A stretch of 64,000 nucleotides of DNA, from contig CALWUU010000023.1 in the NCBI GenBank assembly GCA_944384835.1, forward strand, positions 1 to 64,000. Reading direction: 5' to 3'. The DNA comes from an uncultured Clostridia bacterium. Lineage in GTDB: Bacteria > Bacillota > Clostridia > Oscillospirales > Acutalibacteraceae. The translations under genes were made by a program, and so were the position numbers. Below the pieces are notes generated by a model. That model ran no database searches. It worked only from the letters and a program-made list of their open reading frames with translations, and was not told the origin of the DNA. Positions within the stretch are counted from its first letter, which is position 1. The number at the start of each line of letters is the position of its first letter. Below, piece by piece: positions 54,300 through 63,436 of this stretch.

Positions 54300-56424
54300 A
54301 TTGTTTATTTGTAATTTTACCCACCTCAGATGCAGGCATAAAGTCGATTCTTCCTGAAGATACATCCGCTGCTACTGCCTGAATACGTATTGGCATTCCT
54401 ATGGTCAGCTTATCACCTGTCAGACGGTCTACCTGCGTCATCAAACCGTCAAATTCAAATTCTGAATCCACAAACGTATCAATGGGTACAAAACCTTCTA
54501 CACTGTTGGTTAACTGTACAAATAATCCACGATTGGTAACTCCGCTGATAATACCGTCAAACTGTTCTCCAATATGCTGTGTCATATACTCTGCCATATA
54601 GCAGTCTTCCGCACTGCGTTCTGCTACCAAGGCTTTTACTTCTGCTTCAGAGGAATTGGTTGCACTGTCCTGAGCATAAGTTGCATAGTGCTCGTTGATA
54701 TAATTTCTGCCTTTTTTATGGACAAATGCTGTTAAAATACGGTGAATCGCCGTATCCGGATAACGTCGGATAGGAGAAGTGTAGTGACAGTAATCTTCCA
54801 AAGCTAGACCAAAGTGACCCAACGGGTCTGTGGAATATCTTGCCTTTTCCATAGTACGCAGAATTTGATAAGAGACGATTTTCTGTGCGGGAGTTCCAAC
54901 CGCTTGGTCTAAAATTGCAGCGAACTCTGCAGTAGAAGGATTTTCTTTTTTAATGCCTGAAAAATCCAGTCCCAAAGAAGAAACAAGTTCGATTAATGTT
55001 TCGATTTTCAACGATTTCGGATTTTCATGAACACGATATACAAACGGAAGATGTTCTTTTTCCGCCAATTTTGCAGCCGCCTGATTTGCAGTAACCATTA
55101 ACTGTTCAATCATTTGTTCCGATTCACCTGTTTGTCTTGGCTGTACGTCAATACAAACACCGTCTTCGTTTAAGATAAATTTTGGCTCGTTGCTTTCCAG
55201 CTCCATGGTTCCGTTTCTTCTGGAACGCTCTTTTGTAATCGATGCCATTTCTCTTGCTGTCATAAGTCCTTTCATGACCGGTTTATATTTATCCAGTAAA
55301 TCCTGGGTGGCGGTTCCTTTAAACAGTTCATTGACTTCGCTGTAAACGCCTCGTACTTTGGTTCTAATGATTGTTTTTTCAAAACGATAATCTGTGATAG
55401 CACCGTCCATATCCACTTGAATGATAGCAGAAAAAGCTAACTTGTCACTGTCCGGAGTCAGAGAACATACGCCGTTTGAAATTTCCGGCGGAAGCATTGG
55501 AATCACTCTATCCGCAAAATACACAGATGTTCCTCTTAACTGCGCTTCTTTATCCATCGCACTGCCTTCTTTTACATAATGGGAAACATCAGCAATGTGG
55601 ACGCCCAGTTCAAAACCATGTTCTGTTTTTTTACAGGAAATAGCGTCATCCAAATCTTTTGCGCTGGCGCTGTCTATGGTAAAGATAGCTTCATCACGCA
55701 AGTCAATTCTGCCTTGCATATCTTCCTGGGTTACTCCTCTGGCGGCAATTCGTCTTGCTTCCTCCAACACCTCTTCCGGAAATTCCATACGAATACCATT
55801 TTGTTCTACAATGGCATCCGCGCATACTCTGGCGCTGCTTGCTTTACCAAATACTTTTACAATATTGGCAACCAGTTTATTATTTTTGGGATTCCGTTTG
55901 ATATGAGCATATACCTTATCACCAATCTGTGCGCCGTTGAGCGTATTGCGGTTAACCTGCAGATTATAACGAATGGGAATATCCGCTGCAAATTCCCAAT
56001 AACCTTCGTTATAAACAAGCGTACCTGTAGTATAACGGCTGCCCTCTTCCACAATTTCTTTCACTTCACCGCTGCGACCGCGGTCAGATTCCGTAATATT
56101 GGTTAAAATGACAATATCATTGAGCATGGCATTTTTCAAATTACTGCCGTGAACAAAAATATCTCCGAAGCCTTCTTCCGGTCTGACAAACGCAAATCCT
56201 TTTGATAAAGAGGATACACGCGCACGAATATCGCCAAATACAAGAGAAACCATTTGTTTCTCATCTATGGAAATTTTGTCTTCATATTTCAGCTCTGCCA
56301 TTGCTTTTGCAAAGTCAGGTTCCTGCTGCAAGCGCGCTTTTTCTTGTAACTGCACATACGGCAGCGGACCGCGTTCTTTTTGCAGCGTAGTTAAAATTCT
56401 GGTCTTAATATCATCTATCGTCAT
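54298..56424 (-). CDS. rnr: Ribonuclease R
   Basis: A 708-residue 3'-5' exoribonuclease of the RNB family that degrades structured RNA. An N-terminal winged helix (about 1-60, GPLPYVQLQEKARLQQE) is followed by cold-shock OB folds with GFAFVRPEEGFGDIFVHGSN near 80. The catalytic RNB block FTIDSASAKDLDDAISCKKT near 255 has the metal-binding Asp residues. A C-terminal S1 domain has FDGIISGVTNRGLFVQLTNS near 627. The basic C-tail of some RNase R proteins is missing. The ATG at 56424 has AGGGAAAAA upstream. It follows secG, the common secG-rnr order, but across a terminator. Confidence 0.95.
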   Translation of the reverse strand: MTIDDIKTRILTTLQKERGPLPYVQLQEKARLQQEPDFAKAMAELKYEDKISIDEKQMVSLVFGDIRARVSSLSKGFAFVRPEEGFGDIFVHGSNLKNAMLNDIVILTNITESDRGRSGEVKEIVEEGSRYTTGTLVYNEGYWEFAADIPIRYNLQVNRNTLNGAQIGDKVYAHIKRNPKNNKLVANIVKVFGKASSARVCADAIVEQNGIRMEFPEEVLEEARRIAARGVTQEDMQGRIDLRDEAIFTIDSASAKDLDDAISCKKTEHGFELGVHIADVSHYVKEGSAMDKEAQLRGTSVYFADRVIPMLPPEISNGVCSLTPDSDKLAFSAIIQVDMDGAITDYRFEKTIIRTKVRGVYSEVNELFKGTATQDLLDKYKPVMKGLMTAREMASITKERSRRNGTMELESNEPKFILNEDGVCIDVQPRQTGESEQMIEQLMVTANQAAAKLAEKEHLPFVYRVHENPKSLKIETLIELVSSLGLDFSGIKKENPSTAEFAAILDQAVGTPAQKIVSYQILRTMEKARYSTDPLGHFGLALEDYCHYTSPIRRYPDTAIHRILTAFVHKKGRNYINEHYATYAQDSATNSSEAEVKALVAERSAEDCYMAEYMTQHIGEQFDGIISGVTNRGLFVQLTNSVEGFVPIDTFVDSEFEFDGLMTQVDRLTGDKLTIGMPIRIQAVAADVSSGRIDFMPASEVGKITNKQ

Positions 56425-56507
56425 ATTTTTCCCTGCCTTTATCAATTAACGTTAACCTATTTTGAATCATTTATGCAATAGAAATATTGATTTAAAAATT
56501 TAGTAAC

Positions 56508-56545
56508 AAAAACCCTCGCTTAGCACGATGCCAAACGAGGGTTTT
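56508..56545 (-). terminator. Terminator of secG
   Basis: AAAAACCCTCG (56508-56518) and CGAGGGTTTT (56536-56545), followed on the minus strand by TTTTTGTTAC. It separates secG from rnr. Confidence 0.8.
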
Positions 56546-56553
56546 CACATGCA

Positions 56554-56823
56554 TTATTGGCCGGAACTTCCTGTAGTAAAGAAAATGATTGCATTGATTA
56601 CAATTACAAATGCAAAAAAGCCAAGTGCAATTATTGTTGTCCATCTAGATAAAAATGCATCAATGGTACGGCCTTTATTTTTAGATAAAAAGGTGTCGGA
56701 AGAAGAACCTCCGCCAACTCTATTTTCGTTCTGTTGCTGACCTTCCTGAAGAAGAACCAAGGCAATAATACCAACGGCAAAAACTAGAAGGACTATGCCA
56801 AAGCCTAGTTCTAAAGCTCCCAT
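56554..56823 (-). CDS. secG: Preprotein translocase subunit SecG
   Basis: An 89-residue membrane protein with two helices (about 5-25 and 61-82), joined by the typical SecG loop: LLQEGQQQNENRVGGGSSSD, then TFLSKNKGRTIDAFLSRWT. It assists SecYE in protein export. The CGGAGG ribosome binding site is strong. Its own terminator follows. Confidence 0.95.
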   Translation of the reverse strand: MGALELGFGIVLLVFAVGIIALVLLQEGQQQNENRVGGGSSSDTFLSKNKGRTIDAFLSRWTTIIALGFFAFVIVINAIIFFTTGSSGQ

Positions 56824-56974
56824 TTTGTACCTCCGAGTATCTGTTCGATCAAATAACTTAAATTATCATACCATATGTGAAACATTTTTTCAACATAGTT
56901 TCCACATATTATAAAATATTTTTTGCATAAAGTTTCTTATCTTGGAAAAGCTACATCTAGGCAGAAAAACGAAA

Positions 56975-57042
56975 AACCGCGTTTGCCGTTTTTTGCCCGC
57001 CGTTTTTGCTTTGCTATTGGCACTGCAAAAACGGTTTTTATT
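56975..57042 (-). terminator. Probable terminator of parC with repeated GC hairpins
   Basis: AAAACCGTTTTTGC (minus strand, after the parC stop) pairs with GCAAAAACGG about 17 bases later. A second outer pairing AAAAACCG/CGGTTTTT ends in a T-rich tail. The region repeats CGTTTTTTGC-like units, so several stems compete. Confidence 0.6.
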
Positions 57043-59278
57043 TTAAAGTCAGCTGTTCCCCTTCATATTCCTCTGCAGTAGGCAGCGAACCTATTGCCGG
57101 AATATTTTTTCGGTAACGAGCAGGGTTGGAAAGCATTTCTTCTTCATACACCACTGCTTTTGCAAGTGCCTTACCGCGTTTTAGTATAATACCTGCTACA
57201 CCTTGTGTGGAGCGGGTTGTTTTAGGCTGAATTGCCTCTGTGTTTACTAACAGCATTCTGCCTTCCGTGGTGGTAAGCAAAATTTCACATTCCTGTTTAC
57301 AATAAAACATGGCAAACAAGGTCGATTTATCGCTGTAAGCGCCTACAAGTTTTTTACGATTGGTTTTAGTTGCATACGTATTCATTTCTACTTTTGCAAT
57401 CTTACCGTTTTCAAAAATAAAAATCATAAAACCGTCATACGATTTGGTAGCGGCCATATAAATTGCAGCTTCTCCTTCTTCCATACCCAGTTTTGCTGCT
57501 ACATAATCTCCCAAAACACTGGCCTTTGTATCGGAAAACTCACTGGCTCTTGTCTTATAAACAGTAGCATGATCGGTAAAAAACAATAATTCTGTGTTAT
57601 TGGTTGCCTCAATTTGCTCTATGATTTTGTCGCCTTCTTTTAATTTTTGTTCTCCGCTCATACGCAAAGACTGAGGCGTGATTTTTTTGAAATAACCTTC
57701 TTGTGTAAAGAATAAATGTACGGGATAATCCGGTACCTCTTCCTCCACAACCGCTTCTTCCATTTCATCGGCATAAAGCAGCATGCTGCGGCGCGGCTGT
57801 GCATATTTCTTTGCGACATCCTTTAATTCTGCAATGATAATTTGTTTTATCTTTGCTTTGCTTGCCAAAACATCTTGCAGGGAAGCAATATCTTTTTCCA
57901 ACTGCGCAATTTCTTCCGTGCGTTTTAAAATGTATTCGCGGTTTAAATGACGCAGTTTGATTTCAGCAACGTATTCCGCCTGAATTTCATCAATGCCAAA
58001 GCCTGACATAAGATTCGGCACAACATTTGCTTCTTCCGCTGTTTCACGAACAATTTTCACTGCTTTGTCAATATCGAGCAAAATTGCCTGTAAACCTTTG
58101 AGCAAATGCAGTTTATCCTGCTTTTTCTTTAAATCAAAGTGTGTTCTGCGGCGTACACATTCAATTCGGAATGCTGTCCATTCATCCAGCAGTTCTCGAA
58201 TGCCCATCACCTTTGGCATTCCTGCTACCAAGACGTTAAAGTTACAGGAAAAAGTATCTTCCAGTGTTGTCATTTTAAACAGACGCTGCATCAATTTATC
58301 CGGGTCCACACCACGTTTTAAATCAATGGTAATTTTCAAGCCATCCAAACCTGTTTCGTCTCTGATGTCTGAAATTTCCTTTAGTTTTCCCTGTTTTACC
58401 AAGTCGACTACTTTTTCCACAATGACTTCAATGGTAGTAGTAGGCGGAATTTGTGTAATATCTATACAGTTTGCAGACTTATCGTACGAATAGCGGGAAC
58501 GCACACGGATGCCGCCGCGGCCTGTTTGATAAATGGTATCAATCGCCTGTTTATCATATACAATTTGTCCTCCGCCCGGAAAATCAGGCGCCAACAGTGT
58601 AGAAGCTATGTCATGATTTTCATCTTTCATAAATGCAATGGTAGTTTGACAAACTTCTTCTAAGTTAAACGGACAAATCGAGCTTGCCATACCAACGGCA
58701 ATTCCCGTATTCGCGTTGACCAATACTGAAGGATAACTAGCCGGCAGCAGCGTTGGCTCTTTCATGGTATTGTCATAGTTATCTGCAAAATCGACGGTAT
58801 CTTTGTCAATGTCACGGAACAGCTCTTGGCAAATATCGTCCAGTCTGGCTTCTGTATAACGAGAAGCTGCCCAAGCCATGTCACGGGAATAATATTTACC
58901 AAAATTGCCTTTTGAATCAATATATGGGTGCAGTAAAGCTTCATATCCACGGCTTAAACGCACCATAGTATCATAAATTGCGGAATCACCATGAGGGTTT
59001 AACTTCATGGTTTGTCCTACAATATTGGCTGATTTTGTTCTTGCCGAACCGAGCAGCCCCATTTTGTACATGGTATACAGCAGCTTGCGGTGAGACGGTT
59101 TAAAACCGTCAATCTCCGGAATAGCGCGGGACATAATAACGCTCATAGCATAAGGCATATAGTTTTTTTCCAAAGTATCTGTAATGGGTTGTTCCACTAC
59201 CTCCCCAGCGCCTTCAATAACACCTTTTACGCTTGTACTTTTCTTTTTAGGTTCTGTGCTTCTCCTTCTTGGAGGCAT
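57038..59278 (-). CDS. parC: Type IIA topoisomerase subunit A (ParC/GyrA family)
   Basis: A 746-residue DNA-cleavage subunit that pairs with the ATPase encoded just upstream. The N-terminal winged helix has YAMSVIMSRAIPEIDGFKPS near residue 42 and PHGDSAIYDTMVRLSRGYEA. The catalytic Tyr is in MAWAASRYTEARLDDI near 135. Coiled coils lie at about 370-490 (LKHLNREYILKRTEEIAQLE type). The C-terminal beta-pinwheel is short, and the canonical GyrA-box is not evident, which favours topoisomerase IV over gyrase. The N-terminus carries a basic extension (PPRRRSTEPKKKSTS). It follows parE by 30 bases. Confidence 0.88.
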   Translation of the reverse strand: MPPRRRSTEPKKKSTSVKGVIEGAGEVVEQPITDTLEKNYMPYAMSVIMSRAIPEIDGFKPSHRKLLYTMYKMGLLGSARTKSANIVGQTMKLNPHGDSAIYDTMVRLSRGYEALLHPYIDSKGNFGKYYSRDMAWAASRYTEARLDDICQELFRDIDKDTVDFADNYDNTMKEPTLLPASYPSVLVNANTGIAVGMASSICPFNLEEVCQTTIAFMKDENHDIASTLLAPDFPGGGQIVYDKQAIDTIYQTGRGGIRVRSRYSYDKSANCIDITQIPPTTTIEVIVEKVVDLVKQGKLKEISDIRDETGLDGLKITIDLKRGVDPDKLMQRLFKMTTLEDTFSCNFNVLVAGMPKVMGIRELLDEWTAFRIECVRRRTHFDLKKKQDKLHLLKGLQAILLDIDKAVKIVRETAEEANVVPNLMSGFGIDEIQAEYVAEIKLRHLNREYILKRTEEIAQLEKDIASLQDVLASKAKIKQIIIAELKDVAKKYAQPRRSMLLYADEMEEAVVEEEVPDYPVHLFFTQEGYFKKITPQSLRMSGEQKLKEGDKIIEQIEATNNTELLFFTDHATVYKTRASEFSDTKASVLGDYVAAKLGMEEGEAAIYMAATKSYDGFMIFIFENGKIAKVEMNTYATKTNRKKLVGAYSDKSTLFAMFYCKQECEILLTTTEGRMLLVNTEAIQPKTTRSTQGVAGIILKRGKALAKAVVYEEEMLSNPARYRKNIPAIGSLPTAEEYEGEQLTLK

Positions 59279-59308
59279 TGTGTATTCACTCCAATCCTAT
59301 CATCTGCG

Positions 59309-61288
59309 TCAGCTTACATCCGCAGAGTCAATATACAAATATCCATTTTCCGCAATATATGTTTTTCTTCCTGATAAATTATCCCCCAGCAACAGGTCAA
59401 ACATTTCGGACGTTCTTGCGGCATCTTCCGGCATCACCTGAATCAAACGGCGGGTTTCGGGATTCATTGTGGTAAAGCTCATCATATCCGGCTCGTTTTC
59501 ACCAAGACCTTTAGAACGCTGTATGGTACATTTTTGATTGCCGATTTGTTTTAAAAACATGTCTTTTTCCGCTTCTGTATAGGCAAAATACGTCTGGTCT
59601 TTTGTTGTAATTTCAAACAACGGCGATTCTGCAATATATACCTTGCCTTCTTCAATCAAGGTAGGCGTTAAACGATACAGCATTGTAAGCAATAACGTGC
59701 GAATCTGAAATCCGTCCACATCGGCATCGGTACATAGAATCACTTTATTCCAGCGCAGTGCAGACAAATCAAATGTAGATAAGTTTTTATTGGCTTTACT
59801 TTTTACCTCTACACCGCACCCCAATACTTTAATCAAATCTGTAATAATATCGCTTTTAAAGATTTTATCGTAATCCGCTTTCAAACAGTTTAAAATTTTT
59901 CCTCGAATCGGCATAATCGCCTGAAAATCAGGATTCCTTGCTTGTTTACATGCACCGAGAGCGGAATCTCCCTCTACGATAAAGATTTCACGTTCGCTGA
60001 CATCTTTGCTTCGGCAGTCTACAAACTTTGCCACACGATTTGTAATATCCAAATTGCTGGTTAATTTTTTCTTTAAATTTAAACGTGTTTTTTCCGCATC
60101 TTCACGGCTGCGTTTATTAATGAGAACCTGCCCGGCAATCTTGTCCGCTTCCAGCGGATTTTCCAAAAAATAAATCTCAAGGTTATGACGCAGCATTTCA
60201 GTCATCGCTTCTTGGATGCCTTTATTGGTAATTGCTTTTTTCGTTTGATTCTCGTAACTGGTTCGATTGGAGAAAGAAGAAATCACCAAAATCAAACAAT
60301 CTTCCACATCAGCAAAGGTAATCTTGCTTTCATTTTTGTTATACTTGGAGGTTTGTTTGAGATAGGCATCGATCTGATATACAAATGCGTTTCGAACCGC
60401 TTTGTCAGGCGCCCCGCCATATTCCAGCCAACTGGAGTTGTGGTAGTATTCGATTGCTTTACTTCTGTTGGAAAACGCACAGGCTACATTGATTTTGGTA
60501 CGGTATTCGTCTTTATCAGCTCTGTCACGTACTTTGCGTTCTGTTTGCCAAAATTGTACGGAGGTAAGGGCATCGTCCTCTGCAATTTCTTTCACATGAT
60601 CCACAATACCGTTTTGATAACAAAATTCTGTAATTTCAAAGTTATCTCCTACCTGATTGCGGAACACAAAGGTAACTCCGTCATTTACAATCGCCTGACG
60701 TTTGATGATATCCAAGAAATATTCTACCGGCACATGGATATCCGTGAATACTTCCAAGTCAGGTTTCCAGCGAATACGGGTACCCGTATCTTTTTTATGG
60801 TAGTCTTCTTTTTTTAAACCGCCCACATTTTCACCTTTTTCAAAGTGAAGCAGATACCGAACCTCGTCTCTGCGAATATCCACATCCATATATTCCGACG
60901 CGTATTGTGTAGAGCAAAGTCCCAAACCATTTAGTCCAAGAGAATACTCGTAGCTTTCATCCGCATCATTATTATATTTTCCGCCTGCATATAGTTCACA
61001 AAACAAAAGCTCCCAGTTAAAGCGCTGTTCCTTTGCATTGTAATCTACAGGAATACCACGTCCAAAGTCCTCTACCTCTACCGAATGGTCTTCATAACGC
61101 GTTACAATAATACGGCTGCCGTATCCTTCTCTTGCCTCGTCAATGGAATTGGAGAGAATTTCAAATATAGAATGCTCACAGCCTTCTATACCGTCGGAAC
61201 CAAAGATAACAGCAGGGCGTTTTCGAACACGATCTGCGCCTTTTAAGGAAGAAATACTTTCATTTCCGTATACGGCTTGCTTTTTCAT
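59309..61288 (-). CDS. parE: Type IIA topoisomerase ATPase subunit (ParE/GyrB family)
   Basis: A 659-residue GHKL ATPase with Toprim domain. The ATP-binding Asn/Glu region is EILSNSIDEAREGYGSRII near residue 45, then VEDFGRGIPVDYN near 73. LGLNGLGLCSTQYASEYMDV replaces the usual GLHGVGxSVVNALS. The Toprim part has IVEGDSALGACKQARNPDFQ near 433, where most ParE/GyrB have EGDSAGGSAKQGRDRxFQ, and CTDADVDGFQIRTLLLT near 517. These changes mark a divergent Clostridial branch. Its own TTGACA promoter lies upstream, and AAGGGGATT precedes the ATG. Confidence 0.87.
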   Translation of the reverse strand: MKKQAVYGNESISSLKGADRVRKRPAVIFGSDGIEGCEHSIFEILSNSIDEAREGYGSRIIVTRYEDHSVEVEDFGRGIPVDYNAKEQRFNWELLFCELYAGGKYNNDADESYEYSLGLNGLGLCSTQYASEYMDVDIRRDEVRYLLHFEKGENVGGLKKEDYHKKDTGTRIRWKPDLEVFTDIHVPVEYFLDIIKRQAIVNDGVTFVFRNQVGDNFEITEFCYQNGIVDHVKEIAEDDALTSVQFWQTERKVRDRADKDEYRTKINVACAFSNRSKAIEYYHNSSWLEYGGAPDKAVRNAFVYQIDAYLKQTSKYNKNESKITFADVEDCLILVISSFSNRTSYENQTKKAITNKGIQEAMTEMLRHNLEIYFLENPLEADKIAGQVLINKRSREDAEKTRLNLKKKLTSNLDITNRVAKFVDCRSKDVSEREIFIVEGDSALGACKQARNPDFQAIMPIRGKILNCLKADYDKIFKSDIITDLIKVLGCGVEVKSKANKNLSTFDLSALRWNKVILCTDADVDGFQIRTLLLTMLYRLTPTLIEEGKVYIAESPLFEITTKDQTYFAYTEAEKDMFLKQIGNQKCTIQRSKGLGENEPDMMSFTTMNPETRRLIQVMPEDAARTSEMFDLLLGDNLSGRKTYIAENGYLYIDSADVS

Positions 61289-61352
61289 TCAAACATAATC
61301 CCCTTAAATTTATAATCTCTATTTTATCGGTATTACTGTATACATATAAAAA

Positions 61353-61381
61353 TTTGTATCACATATACCACATCTTGTCAA
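61353..61381 (-). promoter_or_regulatory. Sigma-A promoter of parE-parC
   Basis: On the minus strand: TTGACA (61381-61376), a 17-base spacer, TACAAA (61358-61353). The parE ATG follows 65 bases later. Confidence 0.65.
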
Positions 61382-61436
61382 TCGTATCTAGAATACCACA
61401 AAGAATTGTTGAAAGCAAATTTTAATTAAAATTTCA

Positions 61437-61468
61437 AAAAAAGAGAGATGCAAATGCATCTCTCCTTT
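61437..61468 (-). terminator. Terminator of ftsH
   Basis: GAGAGATGCA (61443-61452), loop AA, TGCATCTCTC (61455-61464), followed on the minus strand by TTTTTTTGAAATTTT. Confidence 0.88.
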
Positions 61469-61469
61469 A

Positions 61470-63389
61470 TTATTCTTCTGTTTTCTCTTCTGTATTCTCA
61501 GAATCGGAATTTTCTGTCGTAGTACCTGCTTCTTGAGGAACCTCTGCAGGAGAAGGACCATCCATAATTGCATAGAATTCTTCTCCGCTCATTTTCTCAT
61601 TTAAGAACAACTGTCTTGCAACTTCATGAAGCTTTGACATATGATCTTTCAAAACCTGCTCTGTTTGATGATATGCATTGGAAATCATCTTTCTCAATAC
61701 TGCATCAATTTCAGAAGCTGTTTCTTCAGAGTAATCGCGCACATGACCCATGTCTCTTCCCAGGAACGGTTCGCTGTTATCAGAACCGTATGTGATTGGG
61801 CCAAGTTCATCCGTCATGCCGTATTTGGTAATCATAGCGCGAACAGTTTTTGTTGCACGCTCAATATCATTGGAAGCGCCTGTGGAGATATCTCCCAAGA
61901 CCAAAGCTTCCGCTACGCGTCCGCCCAATAATACAATTAAGCTTTCCAACATTTCGGAACGTGATTTATAGGAGCGATCCTCACTTGGCAGCTGCATGGT
62001 ATAACCGCCTGCTCTGCCGCGAGGAATAATGGAAATTTGATGAACCGGGTCTTGTGTTTTACAGCTGTACGCTGCAATTGCGTGACCTGCCTCATGGTAT
62101 GCAGTTAATGTTTTCTCCTTGTCAGTCATCACATGGCTCTTCTTCTCTGCACCCACAACAACCTTAATGGTCGCTTCTTCAATTTCTTCCATTGTAATTG
62201 CTTTTAAATGTTTTCTTGCAGCCAGCAATGCGGCTTCATTAAGCAGGTTTTCAAGATCAGCTCCTGTAAAGCCTGCTGTTGTTTTTGCGATGGTAGCCAA
62301 ATCGACATTGGGAGCAAGAGGCTTGCCTCTTGCATGAACTTTCAAGATTGCTTCTCTGCCTTTTACGTCAGGATAGCCTACCATAACTTGTCTGTCAAAA
62401 CGGCCTGGACGCATCAAAGCAGGGTCCAGAATGTCTGGACGGTTGGTAGCGGCAATCATAATGATACCTTCATTTGCGCCAAAGCCATCCATTTCAACGA
62501 GCAATTGGTTCAGTGTCTGCTCTCGTTCGTCATGACCGCCGCCTAAACCAGCGCCGCGCTGACGTCCTACAGCGTCAATTTCGTCAATGAATATAATACA
62601 AGGACTGTTCTTTTTCGCTTGATCAAACAAGTCTCTGACACGGGAAGCACCAACGCCAACAAACATTTCAACAAAGTCGGAACCTGACATAGAGAAAAAC
62701 GGTACTCCCGCTTCACCGGCAACTGCTCTTGCCAGTAATGTTTTACCTGTACCCGGAGGACCTACCAGCAGTACGCCTTTCGGAATACGGGCGCCCAATT
62801 CATTATAACGTTTTGGATTTTTCAGGAACTGAACAATTTCTTCTAATTCCTCTTTCTCCTCATCAGCGCCGGCAACATCTTGGAACGTTGTCTTACGCTT
62901 CTCGTCATTCATATTTTTAATTTTGGCCTTGCCAAAATTCATTTGACCGCCGCCGGCTCCCATTCCGCCGCCCATCTTTTTCATGATGAACCACCAGAAC
63001 ACAATCATACCTACAAACAGCAGAATGGTCGGTAAGAAATTCATAATCCAAGAAGTTTCGGCCGGTCTCTTCAAATCAAATTCAATTTGATCATCCGGGT
63101 GCTGGGCATTATATGCATCCACATACGGTTTAATATCCTCATACAGCCATGTTACGCTTGGAGCCGTATAAGTCTTTGTCGTGTCATCACGCAAAGTAAT
63201 TTGCATTTCTCCGCTTCCCAAATCCATGGTATAGCTCTTTACATTTCCGTCTTCAAAATAAGAAAGAATTTGAGAATAGGTTTCTGTAGATCTTGGGCGA
63301 CTTCCGTAGATGGATGCTACCACGATAATGATAATAATCGGAATACCCAAGTAGATAGCAAGATTTCTTAAAGTCTTCTTATTATCCAA
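61470..63389 (-). CDS. ftsH: ATP-dependent zinc metalloprotease FtsH
   Basis: A 639-residue membrane AAA+ protease that degrades misfolded membrane proteins and regulators. Two membrane helices (about 9-27 and 117-135) flank an extracytoplasmic domain. Walker [20 protein letters not shown] is near residue 213, Walker [16 protein letters not shown] near 268. The second region of homology is [20 protein letters not shown]. The zinc site HEAGH is near 435. The C-terminus is acidic ([12 protein letters not shown]). The start is TTG at 63389 with AAGGAGTG upstream, and an in-frame start at 63440 would contain that site. The usual tilS-hpt genes are not upstream inside the window. Confidence 0.96.
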   Translation of the reverse strand: MDNKKTLRNLAIYLGIPIIIIIVVASIYGSRPRSTETYSQILSYFEDGNVKSYTMDLGSGEMQITLRDDTTKTYTAPSVTWLYEDIKPYVDAYNAQHPDDQIEFDLKRPAETSWIMNFLPTILLFVGMIVFWWFIMKKMGGGMGAGGGQMNFGKAKIKNMNDEKRKTTFQDVAGADEEKEELEEIVQFLKNPKRYNELGARIPKGVLLVGPPGTGKTLLARAVAGEAGVPFFSMSGSDFVEMFVGVGASRVRDLFDQAKKNSPCIIFIDEIDAVGRQRGAGLGGGHDEREQTLNQLLVEMDGFGANEGIIMIAATNRPDILDPALMRPGRFDRQVMVGYPDVKGREAILKVHARGKPLAPNVDLATIAKTTAGFTGADLENLLNEAALLAARKHLKAITMEEIEEATIKVVVGAEKKSHVMTDKEKTLTAYHEAGHAIAAYSCKTQDPVHQISIIPRGRAGGYTMQLPSEDRSYKSRSEMLESLIVLLGGRVAEALVLGDISTGASNDIERATKTVRAMITKYGMTDELGPITYGSDNSEPFLGRDMGHVRDYSEETASEIDAVLRKMISNAYHQTEQVLKDHMSKLHEVARQLFLNEKMSGEEFYAIMDGPSPAEVPQEAGTTTENSDSENTEEKTEE

Positions 63390-63436
63390 ATAAAGTTCAC
63401 TCCTTAGATTGCGATGAATTTTGTTGGCAGTCTCTA

